DNA of 6,285 nucleotides from Candidatus Symbiobacter sp. (GCA_030054015.1 JASGCR010000131.1:1-6285); one strand, 5' to 3'; positions 1-6,172 are shown, counted from the stretch's first letter. Numbers and translations are program-made. The notes: generated by a model not told the origin, from the letters alone.

Positions 1-18
1 GGGTAACTTTTCTTGACC

Positions 19-70
19 AGAATCCAGAAAAGCCAGAAACCGTTGAATTTTCTGGATTTTTCTGGATTCT
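19..70. repeat. Imperfect inverted repeat (long hairpin)
   Basis: Bases 19-39 (AGAATCCAGAAAAGCC then AGAAA) are the reverse complement of 49-70, apart from one mismatch and one extra base, around a 9-base loop (40-48). The arm carries the internal repeat CCAGAA / TTCTGG twice. The hairpin is not followed by a clean T-run, so it is more likely a repeat element than a terminator. It opens the repeat-dense block that fills the first 480 bases. Confidence 0.7.
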
Positions 71-86
71 TCGCTTGCCTTGCTAA

Positions 87-108
87 GGCTTTTGCTATCG
101 CAAAAGCC
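87..108. repeat. Short perfect hairpin
   Basis: GGCTTTTGC (87-95) and GCAAAAGCC (100-108) form a perfect 9-bp stem around the loop TATC. The flanks (GATTCTTCGC on the left, CTCAGAATGAC on the right) resemble the GGATTCTTCG...CTCAGAATGAC intergenic repeats found in many proteobacterial genomes; that resemblance is from memory, not from a search. There is no T-run, so a terminator role is not supported. Confidence 0.55.
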
Positions 109-145
109 AAGCGCGGCGACGCTCAGAATGACACTCCAGCTACTT

Positions 146-207
146 GTTCAGACCTTCCTTTAGAAGGGGGGGTAAATAACTTTTCGCCTTATTCAGACCT
201 TCCTAAA
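146..207 (+). repeat. Dispersed intergenic repeat, left copy
   Basis: This segment starts and ends with the same core, TTCAGACCTTCCT, at 147-159 and 192-204. Between them lie a small hairpin (CCTTC/GAAGG) and a run of seven G (166-172). The part GAAGGGGGGGT (163-173) ... GCCTTATTCAGAC (186-198) recurs on the opposite strand at the right end of the window (6217-6253). That makes this a family of intergenic repeats rather than a local accident. No coding function is visible. Confidence 0.7.
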
Positions 208-284
208 GGAACCTCCAAACAAGTCACTTTTTTGCCAAAAGAGACACGCATTTGCGAGCGGGCGTTTAGGAAGGTCAGAATAAG
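188..284. repeat. 97-bp element with 20-bp inverted ends
   Basis: Bases 188-207 (CTTATTCAGACCTTCCTAAA) are the reverse complement of 265-284 with one mismatch (A195 opposite A277). They enclose 57 bases with no ORF of note. The structure is that of a small MITE-like or paired-repeat element. I see no target-site duplication directly outside the arms, so mobility is only a possibility. Confidence 0.65.
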
Positions 285-302
285 TCCCAAAAAAGGAGCG
301 TC

Positions 303-352
303 ATTACCCGCCAGCCTGCAAGCGGGTTTCCGCTTGCAGGCTGGCGGGTAAT
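303..352. repeat. Perfect 23-bp hairpin
   Basis: The left arm 303-325 (ATTACCCGCCAGCCTGC then AAGCGG) and right arm 330-352 are exact reverse complements around the 4-base loop GTTT. A 23-bp perfect stem is longer than an ordinary intrinsic terminator and there is no T-run on either side, so a REP/MITE-type palindrome is the better reading. It forms the first module of the 296-479 block. Confidence 0.8.
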
Positions 353-386
353 CCCCCAGGAGTTTTGTTCCCTAAATTCCTGGGGG
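353..386. repeat. 9-bp hairpin, second module of the palindrome block
   Basis: CCCCCAGGA (353-361) pairs with TCCTGGGGG (378-386) around a 16-base loop. It starts directly after the 23-bp hairpin with no spacer. The G run at 382-386 could also pair with the C run at 391-395, so alternative folds exist. Confidence 0.6.
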
Positions 387-390
387 CTTT

Positions 391-423
391 CCCCCGACCC
401 GCGACTTACGTCACGGGCGGGGG
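391..423. repeat. Compound hairpin, third module of the palindrome block
   Basis: CCCCCG (391-396) pairs with CGGGGG (418-423), CCCG (398-401) with CGGG (414-417), and GAC (403-405) with GTC (410-412). One base is bulged and there is one C/A mismatch. Thirteen base pairs in 33 bases with loop TTAC make this a stable fold. Confidence 0.6.
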
Positions 424-428
424 ACAGG

Positions 429-469
429 CCCCGACTCGCGCTGTGCGTTTCACGCCCAGCGCGGCGGGG
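429..469. repeat. Compound hairpin, fourth module of the palindrome block
   Basis: CCCCG (429-433) pairs with CGGGG (465-469), CGCGCTG (437-443) with CAGCGCG (457-463), and GCG (445-447) with CGC (453-455), with loop TTTCA. The right end runs into the terminal repeat that closes the block. The sequence AGCGCGGCG at 458-466 also occurs at 110-118, beside the small hairpin at 87-108, which suggests that the neighbouring repeat fragments are related. Confidence 0.6.
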
Positions 470-484
470 AATGACGCTCTTTGT

Positions 485-512
485 TTGCGTTTCGCGGATT
501 GTTGAAACGCAA
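485..512. repeat. 9-bp hairpin 3' of the solute-binding-protein gene
   Basis: TTGCGTTTC (485-493) and GAAACGCAA (504-512) form a perfect stem around a 10-base loop, 34 bases past the stop codon of the minus-strand gene that ends at 546. Read on the minus strand it is followed by ACAAAGAGCG, not a T-run. It could stabilise the mRNA 3' end, but it is not a convincing intrinsic terminator. Confidence 0.4.
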
Positions 513-545
513 GCGATGGAAAAACTGAACGCTACCGCCGTGCGG

Positions 546-1856
546 TTACATACGACTCGCCCAATATTCTTTGGTTTTGGTGGCGAGGGTAGCGATCATT
601 TGTTCGGGGGTTTGATTCCCCAGGAACATTTTATTGAACTCAGGATACAACACGCCCGACGTAAATTCGGCATGTTTGACATTGAGCCCGCCGCTAAAGG
701 GCGTAACCCCGGTGGCTTTGGTCGCCAGGGCATAAGAATCCGCCAAAGTGACCGGCCAAGTCACGGCTTTGTGGCTGCCGCCGACATCGCCGGTGGCGAC
801 GATCATTTTTTGCGCCGGTTCGGACAGGGCAAATTTAATAAATTGCGCCGCTTCCTTGGCGTTGGGCGAGGATTTTAAGACAAAGAACGACAACATACCG
901 ACTTCCATGTCGCTGGCTTTGCCCTTGCCGCCTTTGACGGCGGGGAAGGCATAGGTACCCCAATTAAAATTCGGCCCCGCCGTTTGCGCCAATTCGACCG
1001 GCAGCCACGATCCGACCAATTCGCCGACCGTGTCGCCCAGGGCGATGGTTTGCTGACCGGCGGGATATTGATAGGCCTTGGCTTCTTTGGCGAAGCAGTT
1101 ATTCGCCCACAAAGATTGCATGGCATTGGCGGCCTGCATCACCGCCGGATCGTGCCAACCCTTGCCGGATTTGTCGCTAAAAATTTTCTCAAGCGAATTG
1201 GGGCCTTTCAGCCGTGCGACATAATGAGAAAACCACGAAATATTGTAAAAGGCGACATTGCCTTCAATGACAAAGGCGTGTTTGCCCGCCGCATCGGCTT
1301 TTTTGCACAAAGCCAACAGATCGTCAAAGGTTTTGGGAATGGTGCCACCGATTTTGCTCATCAAATCCTTGTTGTACCAAATGCTGATCGGATTGAGGAT
1401 ATAGGGGGCCTGGTAGATTTTCTTGCCATCGGCATAAAGATCAAGCAAATGCGGCAGCAAATTCGCGCGGGTGGCCGCATCGAGGTCACCGGCGAGGTCA
1501 TAACCCAACCCCTCATGCTGTAATCCCCCCGCCAATTGGTCGCCATCGGTGTCCATAAAATCGATTTTGGTACCGGCTTGCAAAGCGGCGCGGCTTTTGG
1601 TCTGGTTTTGCCGCCCGTTCCAGGTAACCTTAAAGGTCGTTTCCGGATGGGCTTTGGTGTAGGCATCCATCACTTGTTTCAAAGCGACGGCTTGCGGTTC
1701 GGGTTCATTCCACATTGACCAATAGGCCAGTTCCGCAGCATTCGCGGGCTGTGCCAGGCCGATCAGCAGGGCGGCGGCGCTCCCGAACAGGGCGCGCGTC
1801 AAATTTTTGCCGGATCGGTTAGAGAATCGGGTTGATCGCGTTGACAATATGTTCAT
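546..1856 (-). CDS. ABC transporter solute-binding protein, family 1 type
   Basis: Predicted periplasmic binding protein of 436 residues, of the kind that hands a sugar or similar solute to an inner-membrane ABC importer. It begins with a Sec signal peptide: a basic stretch (residues 1-21), a hydrophobic core (22-36) and a cleavage site after ANA (38-40). The mature protein has family features: AYWSMWNEPEP (44-54) at the first strand, PYILNPISIWYNKDL (151-165) in the hinge region, and FALSEPAQK (342-350) near the C-terminus. Its only two cysteines (Cys184, Cys254) could form a disulfide. The ATG at 1856 is chosen because GGAGG lies 7 bases upstream and the signal peptide starts there; a longer reading to 1946 would run into petC. 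It follows petC by 46 nt on the same strand with no hairpin between, so co-transcription is possible. No permease or ATPase gene is in the window. The substrate cannot be told from sequence alone. Confidence 0.88.
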   Translation of the reverse strand: MNILSTRSTRFSNRSGKNLTRALFGSAAALLIGLAQPANAAELAYWSMWNEPEPQAVALKQVMDAYTKAHPETTFKVTWNGRQNQTKSRAALQAGTKIDFMDTDGDQLAGGLQHEGLGYDLAGDLDAATRANLLPHLLDLYADGKKIYQAPYILNPISIWYNKDLMSKIGGTIPKTFDDLLALCKKADAAGKHAFVIEGNVAFYNISWFSHYVARLKGPNSLEKIFSDKSGKGWHDPAVMQAANAMQSLWANNCFAKEAKAYQYPAGQQTIALGDTVGELVGSWLPVELAQTAGPNFNWGTYAFPAVKGGKGKASDMEVGMLSFFVLKSSPNAKEAAQFIKFALSEPAQKMIVATGDVGGSHKAVTWPVTLADSYALATKATGVTPFSGGLNVKHAEFTSGVLYPEFNKMFLGNQTPEQMIATLATKTKEYWASRM

Positions 1857-1902
1857 TGTGTAACCTCCAAGCGTTATATTTGCACCAAGTACCATTTTGA
1901 CC

Positions 1903-2730
1903 TTAATGCAGACCAAGCCGTTTGGCAATCCTCCGTTTAAGCACAAAAAACAAACCGGTTAAAATCACCAGGAAACCCAACACCTCGATCCCCAAACGGT
2001 GGCGGGCTTCGAGATTGGGTTCGGCGGCCCAGGCCAGGAATTGCACGACATCGTGGGCTTCTTGCTCGATCGTCGCCTTGGTGCCATCGGCATATTTCAC
2101 ATCATCGCCGTGCAGTGGTTGCGGCATGGCAATTTGGTGACCCGGAAAGGCGGCGTTGTAATTCATGCCTTCGGTCAATTGAAAACCGCCGGGGGCATCG
2201 CCATATTCGGTCAATAAAGCATAGACATAATCGGCACCGTTTGCGCGCGCCTTGATCATCAAAGACAGATCGGGCGGCAAAGACCCGTTATTGGCGGCAC
2301 GGGCGGCATTATCATTGGCAAAGGGGCCGACGAAACGGTCGCTGGGGCGGGCTGGACGCTCAAACATCTCGCCCTGGTCGTTGGGGCCGTCTTTGACCTT
2401 ATATTCGGCGGCAATGGCCTTGATTTCGGCCTCGGAGAAACCGGGGCCAGAGGCCGATTCATCCCCCGCCGCAAAGCCCTTGCCGCCGCCCAAATTGCGG
2501 TAAGACAATAAAGACAAAGAATGGCAGGTCGCACAGACTTCTTTGTACACCTGGAACCCGCGTTGCAAGGCGGCGCGGTCATAGGTACCCTGCATCCCAT
2601 TAAACGACCAATCTTGACGCGCCAGGGGCTTCGCGGCCTCTTCCGCGGCGGCGCGATCCAGCATGAGACCGCCCGCTAAACCCGCCCAGGCGAGCAAACC
2701 CAAGGATGAAATGACATGACGAATGCGCAT
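1903..2730 (-). CDS. petC: Cytochrome c1 of the bc1 complex
   Basis: Haem-c subunit of ubiquinol-cytochrome c reductase; it takes electrons from the Rieske cluster and passes them to cytochrome c on the periplasmic side. The 275-residue product has a signal peptide (about 1-29, ending RAAAE), the haem-binding CATCH motif (66-70), the family motif SYRNL (76-80), LPPDLS (151-156), and MPQPL (202-206), whose Met202 is the likely sixth haem iron ligand. A C-terminal membrane anchor (about 246-264) ends in a basic tail. The two haem cysteines are the only cysteines, so the extra disulfide known in some Rhodobacter c1 proteins is absent. The start at 2730 is supported by AGGAG 10 bases upstream and a good signal peptide; an upstream reading to 2811 only overlaps petB in another frame. 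One base separates it from the petB stop, indicating tight co-transcription and probable translational coupling. Confidence 0.96.
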   Translation of the reverse strand: MRIRHVISSLGLLAWAGLAGGLMLDRAAAEEAAKPLARQDWSFNGMQGTYDRAALQRGFQVYKEVCATCHSLSLLSYRNLGGGKGFAAGDESASGPGFSEAEIKAIAAEYKVKDGPNDQGEMFERPARPSDRFVGPFANDNAARAANNGSLPPDLSLMIKARANGADYVYALLTEYGDAPGGFQLTEGMNYNAAFPGHQIAMPQPLHGDDVKYADGTKATIEQEAHDVVQFLAWAAEPNLEARHRLGIEVLGFLVILTGLFFVLKRRIAKRLGLH

Positions 2731-2731
2731 A

Positions 2732-4021
2732 TTAATGCTTCTCCTGTGGCAGAGCGGTGGACGGCAAAACCGGCAGTGAGATCGACACCGGCAAGGGCTT
2801 GGGCGTTTCAAACCACCCGACCAACGGCGTCAAAATCAGGAAATGGATAAAATACCAGGCCGCCGCCAAACGCGACCCGATCAAATACCAGCCTTCGGGC
2901 GGTTTGGCTCCCAAATATCCAAGCAACAGACAATCGACCACAAAGACCCAAAACAGTACTTTGTAAATCGGGCGAAAGGTACAGCTTCTGACCCGCGAGC
3001 GATCCAACCAGGGCAGAATAAACAACATGAAAATCGCTCCGCCCATCGCCAACACCCCCCCCAATTTCGAGGGAATCGAGCGCAAAATCGCATAAAAGGG
3101 CAAAAGATACCATTCCGGCACGATATGGGCTGGCGTGATTAACGGATTGGCGGGTTTGTAATTATCCGGTTCGCCCAGAGCGTTGGGCATGTAAAACACC
3201 AACACCGCAAACACAATGGCAAACACGCCCAAACTGAACAAATCTTTGACCGTGTAATAAGGGTGGAACGGGATGGTATCGGCCTTGCTCCGCACCTCAA
3301 TCCCCAGCGGATTGTTCGAGCCGTGGGTGCGCAGCGCAAGCAAATGCAGCATCGCCACGCCGATAATCACAAAAGGCAGCAAATAATGCAGGGCAAAGAA
3401 CCGATTCAGCGTCGGATTGCCCACGCCAAAGCCCCCCCACAGCCAAGTGGTAATGGGCGTACCAATCACCGGAATCGCGCTAAACAAATTGGTGATCACG
3501 GTCGCGCCCCAGAAACTCATTTGCCCCCAAGGCAGCACATACCCCAAAAAGGCGGTGGCCATCATCAGCAATAAGATCACCACCCCAATAATCCACAAGA
3601 GTTCGCGCGGGGATTTGTACGAGCCATAATAAATCCCACGGAAAATATGGATATACACCACCAAAAAGAACAAAGACGCGCCATTCATGTGGATATAGCG
3701 AATAAGCCAGCCGCCATTCACATCGCGCATGATCGATTCAACGCTGTTAAACGCCATTTCGGTGTTGGGAATATAGTGCATGGCGAGGAAAATGCCGGAC
3801 AAAATCATGACCAACAAGGTAATCCCAGCCAACGAGCCAAAACTCCACCAATAATTCAGGTTTTTGGGTTCGGGATAGCCGATTAAATCTTTTTCGATAA
3901 AACCGACAAAGGGCAATCGGTAATCGATCCACCGCACCAAGCCGTAATTGCGCAAATTGGTTTTACCCGCCTGGCTTTGGGAAGCCTGGGGGTCGGAATT
4001 CGGAGAGTTATGGGTTGACAT
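2732..4021 (-). CDS. petB: Cytochrome b of the bc1 complex
   Basis: Membrane core of complex III, carrying haems bL and bH and both quinone sites. The 429-residue protein has eight predicted membrane helices, at roughly 64-82, 108-130, 142-166, 208-232, 258-280, 322-340, 352-372 and 385-403. The four haem-ligand histidines appear as two pairs with the 14-residue spacing of mitochondrial cytochrome b: His111/His125 and His212/His226. The Qo-site signature PEWY is at 302-305. Length and architecture fit the full-length b type, not the split b6/subunit IV type. The ATG at 4021 is chosen over an in-frame TTG at 4084, which would add 21 residues without homology; AGGA lies 13 bases upstream of it, a longish spacing. 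It sits 72 nt after petA, with a hairpin in that gap, and its last codons contain the ribosome binding site of petC. The order petA-petB-petC is the usual alphaproteobacterial fbc operon. Confidence 0.97.
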   Translation of the reverse strand: MSTHNSPNSDPQASQSQAGKTNLRNYGLVRWIDYRLPFVGFIEKDLIGYPEPKNLNYWWSFGSLAGITLLVMILSGIFLAMHYIPNTEMAFNSVESIMRDVNGGWLIRYIHMNGASLFFLVVYIHIFRGIYYGSYKSPRELLWIIGVVILLLMMATAFLGYVLPWGQMSFWGATVITNLFSAIPVIGTPITTWLWGGFGVGNPTLNRFFALHYLLPFVIIGVAMLHLLALRTHGSNNPLGIEVRSKADTIPFHPYYTVKDLFSLGVFAIVFAVLVFYMPNALGEPDNYKPANPLITPAHIVPEWYLLPFYAILRSIPSKLGGVLAMGGAIFMLFILPWLDRSRVRSCTFRPIYKVLFWVFVVDCLLLGYLGAKPPEGWYLIGSRLAAAWYFIHFLILTPLVGWFETPKPLPVSISLPVLPSTALPQEKH

Positions 4022-4060
4022 TGACGCACACTTATCCTCATGAAAGCTGATCGTTATGAA

Positions 4061-4083
4061 CGCCCAGATGATTTTTCTGGGCA
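4061..4083 (-). promoter_or_regulatory. Hairpin in the petA-petB spacer
   Basis: On the minus strand GCCCAGA and TCTGGGC (4062-4068 and 4076-4082) form a perfect 7-bp stem with a 7-base loop, 11 nt after the petA stop. It is not followed by a T-run, so it should not stop transcription. A role in mRNA processing or in tuning petA against petBC levels is inferred from its position. Confidence 0.45.
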
Positions 4084-4093
4084 AGCCATCCGC

Positions 4094-4678
4094 TCAGCCA
4101 ATTTTTATCAGGGTGTCGGTCTCGAAAACATAGGGGGGAATGACCAGATTTTGCGGGGCTGGGCCTTTGCGGATGCGCCCGGCCGTATCATATTGCGAGC
4201 CATGACAGGGGCAAAACCACCCGCCATATTCGCCCTTGGGATCGCCGGGGGCCTGGCCAAGCGGGACACAGCCCAGATGGGTACACACCCCCACCATCAC
4301 CAACCATTGCGGCTTTTTCACCCGCGCCGCATCGGTTTCAGGATCGCGCAATTCGGCGAGATTAACGGCGGCGGCGGCGGTAATTTCGTCAGGCGTGCGG
4401 TGGCGAATAAACACCGGACTGCCGCGCCAGACCACGGTTAAGGCCTGCCCCAATTTTAACGGCGCCAAATCCACCTCGGTCGTCGACAAGGCCAAAACAT
4501 CCGAGGCCGGGTTCATGCTGTTGATAAAGGGCCAAACAAAGGCCGCGACACCAACCACCGTCATCGCCCCGGTGGCCAAAGTTAGAAAATCACGACGGCT
4601 GTGGTCTGGCTGATCGGCGGCTCCCTGGGGAGGAACCTGGGCCGGGCCGGCGGGAATAGGTTTTGCAGCATTTTGCAT
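4094..4678 (-). CDS. petA: Rieske iron-sulfur subunit of the bc1 complex
   Basis: Carries the 2Fe-2S cluster that takes the first electron from ubiquinol at the Qo site and shuttles it to cytochrome c1. The 194-residue protein has a proline- and alanine-rich N-tail, a twin-arginine motif SRRDFL (27-32), then a hydrophobic segment (about 35-52) that serves as the uncleaved membrane anchor. This agrees with the Tat-dependent export known for Rieske proteins. The soluble domain holds the two cluster-binding boxes CTHLGC (132-137) and CPCHGS (156-161), with ligands Cys132, His134, Cys156 and His159 and the disulfide pair Cys137/Cys158. GPAPQNL (172-178) is the usual proline loop. The only upstream Shine-Dalgarno candidate is GAGG 11 bases from the ATG, which is weak. 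It is the first gene of the operon, preceded by the divergent intergenic region. Confidence 0.96.
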   Translation of the reverse strand: MQNAAKPIPAGPAQVPPQGAADQPDHSRRDFLTLATGAMTVVGVAAFVWPFINSMNPASDVLALSTTEVDLAPLKLGQALTVVWRGSPVFIRHRTPDEITAAAAVNLAELRDPETDAARVKKPQWLVMVGVCTHLGCVPLGQAPGDPKGEYGGWFCPCHGSQYDTAGRIRKGPAPQNLVIPPYVFETDTLIKIG

Positions 4679-4823
4679 TTCTTTAGGTGCCTCGTGGCTG
4701 ACAGGGATCGGATGGGGTAATTTAACCCTTTCTCCGAAGTTTGGGAAATTAATTTAACGCGGCTGTATTACCAAACTCGCATAAAATTGGGTGCGTGGCA
4801 AGAAGTCGCAGCGATCACCTCGC

Positions 4824-4852
4824 CCTATCTCGCACCGGCTCGGTTTTGTCAA
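4824..4852 (-). promoter_or_regulatory. Possible sigma-70 type promoter for petABC
   Basis: On the minus strand, TTGACA (4852-4847) is a perfect -35 box, followed after 17 bases by GATAGG (4829-4824), which matches only three of six -10 consensus positions. Transcription would start near 4817 and give a leader of about 140 nt before petA. Alphaproteobacterial housekeeping promoters often have a strong -35 and a weak -10, so this is plausible but unproven. It lies back to back with the sigma-54 motif on the other strand. Confidence 0.4.
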
Positions 4853-4874
4853 GTTTAATTTCTGGCCGCGGCAT

Positions 4875-4891
4875 TTGGCACGAAACTTGCA
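4875..4891 (+). promoter_or_regulatory. Sigma-54 (RpoN) promoter, -24/-12
   Basis: TTGGCACGAAACTTGCA matches the sigma-54 consensus (YTGGCACGNNNNTTGCW) at every fixed position. The invariant GG (4877-4878) and GC (4889-4890) are separated by exactly 10 bases. Transcription would start about 12 bases past the GC, near 4902, and run toward the flagellin gene. Sigma-54 control of flagellar late genes, including flagellins, is well known in Caulobacter and other bacteria. The flagellin ATG is 414 bases past the motif, an unusually long leader, so the promoter may instead serve a small RNA or a leader-regulated flagellin mRNA. Confidence 0.75.
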
Positions 4892-4902
4892 TTGAATCTC
4901 GC

Positions 4903-5305
4903 CATGGGTCAATCAAACCGATTTTGCTAAGTTTTATAATTTTCTACTTGACTGTTTTAAACAATTTTATAAAATTCGGCTTCGGGTAAGACAGACATAA
5001 AATTTCCGGCGGCGCAGCAAGCGTAAAATTTTTTGCTGATGCGGAATGTGGTTCTGATCTCACCAGAAAGTTTTTCGAACATCGTTGGCGAGGCATTCGA
5101 CCGCTGGGTAGGCTGGGGATTTTTTGCGCGTTTTTTTTGGCTCAGCGTAAAATAGTGATGCATAAATGATAACCGTAATGTGTAGGATATAGAAAAAGTT
5201 GCGACAGAGGGTTAAGTTTTAGGATGAGGTTAGGCGGTCATTCGGACGATTTTTTCGCAGTCAAAATGACTTCGGTTTTACGATCAAAGGACAGAGGAAG
5301 ACATC
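4903..5305 (+). other. Flagellin upstream region without a recognised gene
   Basis: About 400 bases between the sigma-54 motif and flagellin. I see no ORF with a credible start, composition or family resemblance; the longest readings (64 and 68 codons on opposite strands) look random. Visible structure includes an AT-rich stretch at 4921-4976 that ends in the perfect palindrome AATTTTATAAAATT (4963-4976). There is a 10-base direct repeat AGCGTAAAAT (5020-5029 and 5144-5153), each copy followed by TGATGC, and T-runs at 5120-5125 and 5131-5138 that lack a stem in front. If the sigma-54 promoter is used for flagellin, this is its 5' untranslated region. Confidence 0.5.
5294..5299 (+). promoter_or_regulatory. 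Flagellin ribosome binding site
   Basis: The AGAGGA core lies 7-8 bases before the ATG at 5306 and supports that start codon, as does the fact that the canonical flagellin N-terminus (MPISTINTNIGA) begins there. Confidence 0.75.
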
Positions 5306-6172
5306 ATGCCAATTTCAACGATTAATACCAATATTGGGGCCTATGCCGCGCTCGGCAATTTACGCACGATCCAGGAACAATTGGACAGCGTCACCAAACA
5401 AGTGTCAACCGGTTATATTGTCGCCGACGCTTTGGATAACGGGGCGGTGTTCGGGGTGGCACAATCGGTGCGGGCGCAAATTTCCGGTTCGGTCGCATCG
5501 AACCAAGAATTGGGCAATTTCATTGGCACGGTGCAAACAACGGCGGCGGCATCCACCGGTATTTCCAATACTTTGTCGGAAATTCGCGCCGTGCTGACCC
5601 ATCTTGCCAACCCATTCCAAGACCGCATCTCGAATGAACAATATCGGGAGCAATTCGCATCTTTGTGCGATTCGCTCATTACTTACCGCAACAGCGGCAA
5701 TTACAACGGCACCAATTTGCTGTCGAACAATAATTCTCTGGCGGTGTTACAAGACGCGCAAGGGACATTATTGATCATTAATGGCACGGATTACAACATT
5801 GCCTCGGCTTTGAATGGCATCTTAATTGGCGGCGCGGGTACGACCGTCCTGCAGTCCAATCCGGCGGCGGTGTCCAATTCCACCAATGCTGCCAGTATGC
5901 TGATGCAAGGCGGTACATTCTTGTCGGTGGTGGGGTCGGTCTCGACGGTGTTGAACCGCATCGGGGCCTTGAACAACCGCACCTCGATGCAGCAAGATTT
6001 CAACACCACGGTGCAAAATGCGTTATCGACCGGTTTGGGATCGTTGGTTGATGCCGATATGGCCTCGGATTCGGCGCGCTTAACCGCCTTGCAGGTCAAG
6101 CAACAATTGGCGACGCAGTCTTTGTCGATTGCCAACCAGAACCCGAATACCTTGTTGAAATTGTTCCAGTAA
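5306..6172 (+). CDS. fliC: Flagellin, minimal D0/D1 type
   Basis: Filament subunit of the flagellum, exported by the flagellar type III apparatus (there is no cleaved signal peptide). The 288-residue protein keeps both conserved ends. The N-terminal domain (about 1-140) runs from ISTINTNIGAYAALGNL through VSTGYIVADALDNG to the YNGTNLL motif (133-139). The C-terminal domain ends in LVDADMASDSARLTALQVKQ (247-266) and SLSIANQNP (272-280). The middle (about 140-205) is very short, so the variable D2/D3 domains of larger flagellins are missing. A cysteine at 121 is odd, because exported flagellar filament proteins usually lack cysteine. The gene stands alone here, with a good ribosome binding site and a distant sigma-54 motif upstream. 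Symbol fliC is the generic family name; alphaproteobacteria often have several flagellin genes (fljK, flaA), so the exact paralogue is uncertain. Confidence 0.93.
   Translation: MPISTINTNIGAYAALGNLRTIQEQLDSVTKQVSTGYIVADALDNGAVFGVAQSVRAQISGSVASNQELGNFIGTVQTTAAASTGISNTLSEIRAVLTHLANPFQDRISNEQYREQFASLCDSLITYRNSGNYNGTNLLSNNNSLAVLQDAQGTLLIINGTDYNIASALNGILIGGAGTTVLQSNPAAVSNSTNAASMLMQGGTFLSVVGSVSTVLNRIGALNNRTSMQQDFNTTVQNALSTGLGSLVDADMASDSARLTALQVKQQLATQSLSIANQNPNTLLKLFQ

Larger units (their letters stand above)
296..479. repeat. Palindrome block with 17-bp terminal inverted repeats
   Basis: The ends are GAGCGTCATTACCCGCC (296-312) and the reverse complement of GAGCGTCATTCCCCGCC (463-479), which differ at one base. 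Inside, four hairpins lie head to tail: 303-352, 353-386, 391-423 and 429-469, so nearly all of the 184 bases can pair. CGTCATTCCCGCC-type ends are common in proteobacterial intergenic palindromes (the dRS3/REP-like class, as far as I recall). The block lies 3' of the solute-binding-protein gene on the minus strand and could protect or end that transcript. A MITE-like origin is inferred from the matching ends. Confidence 0.65.

Noticed and set aside
13..351. A 112-codon plus-strand reading frame
   Set aside because: It runs straight through several inverted repeats (19-70, 188-284, 303-352), has no ribosome binding site, and its translation looks like translated repeats rather than a protein family.
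4022..4084. N-terminal extension of cytochrome b to a TTG at 4084
   Set aside because: The added 21 residues do not resemble cytochrome b, the extension would span the spacer hairpin, and the ATG at 4021 gives a normal N-terminus.
4795..4989. A 64-codon plus-strand frame across the sigma-54 motif
   Set aside because: The frame would contain the promoter itself, has no Shine-Dalgarno sequence, and shows no recognisable motif.
5052..5075. TTCTG/CAGAA hairpin followed by five T, as a terminator for a small RNA
   Set aside because: The stem is only 5 bp and mostly weak pairs, which is below what a working intrinsic terminator normally needs.
4957..5163. A 68-codon minus-strand frame in the flagellin leader
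   Set aside because: It has no credible ribosome binding site, domain or neighbouring gene, and its composition looks random.
5212..5240. Possible sigma-28 promoter just upstream of flagellin
   Set aside because: TTAAGTTT (5212-5219) is one base off the -35 consensus TAAAGTTT, but the best -10 candidate, GGCGGTCA (5233-5240), matches GCCGATAA at only five of eight positions and the spacer is 13 bases instead of 11.
5455..5475. Sigma-54-like TGGCAC...GTGC inside the flagellin gene
   Set aside because: It has one mismatch in the -12 element, lies well inside the coding sequence, and has no gene start downstream.
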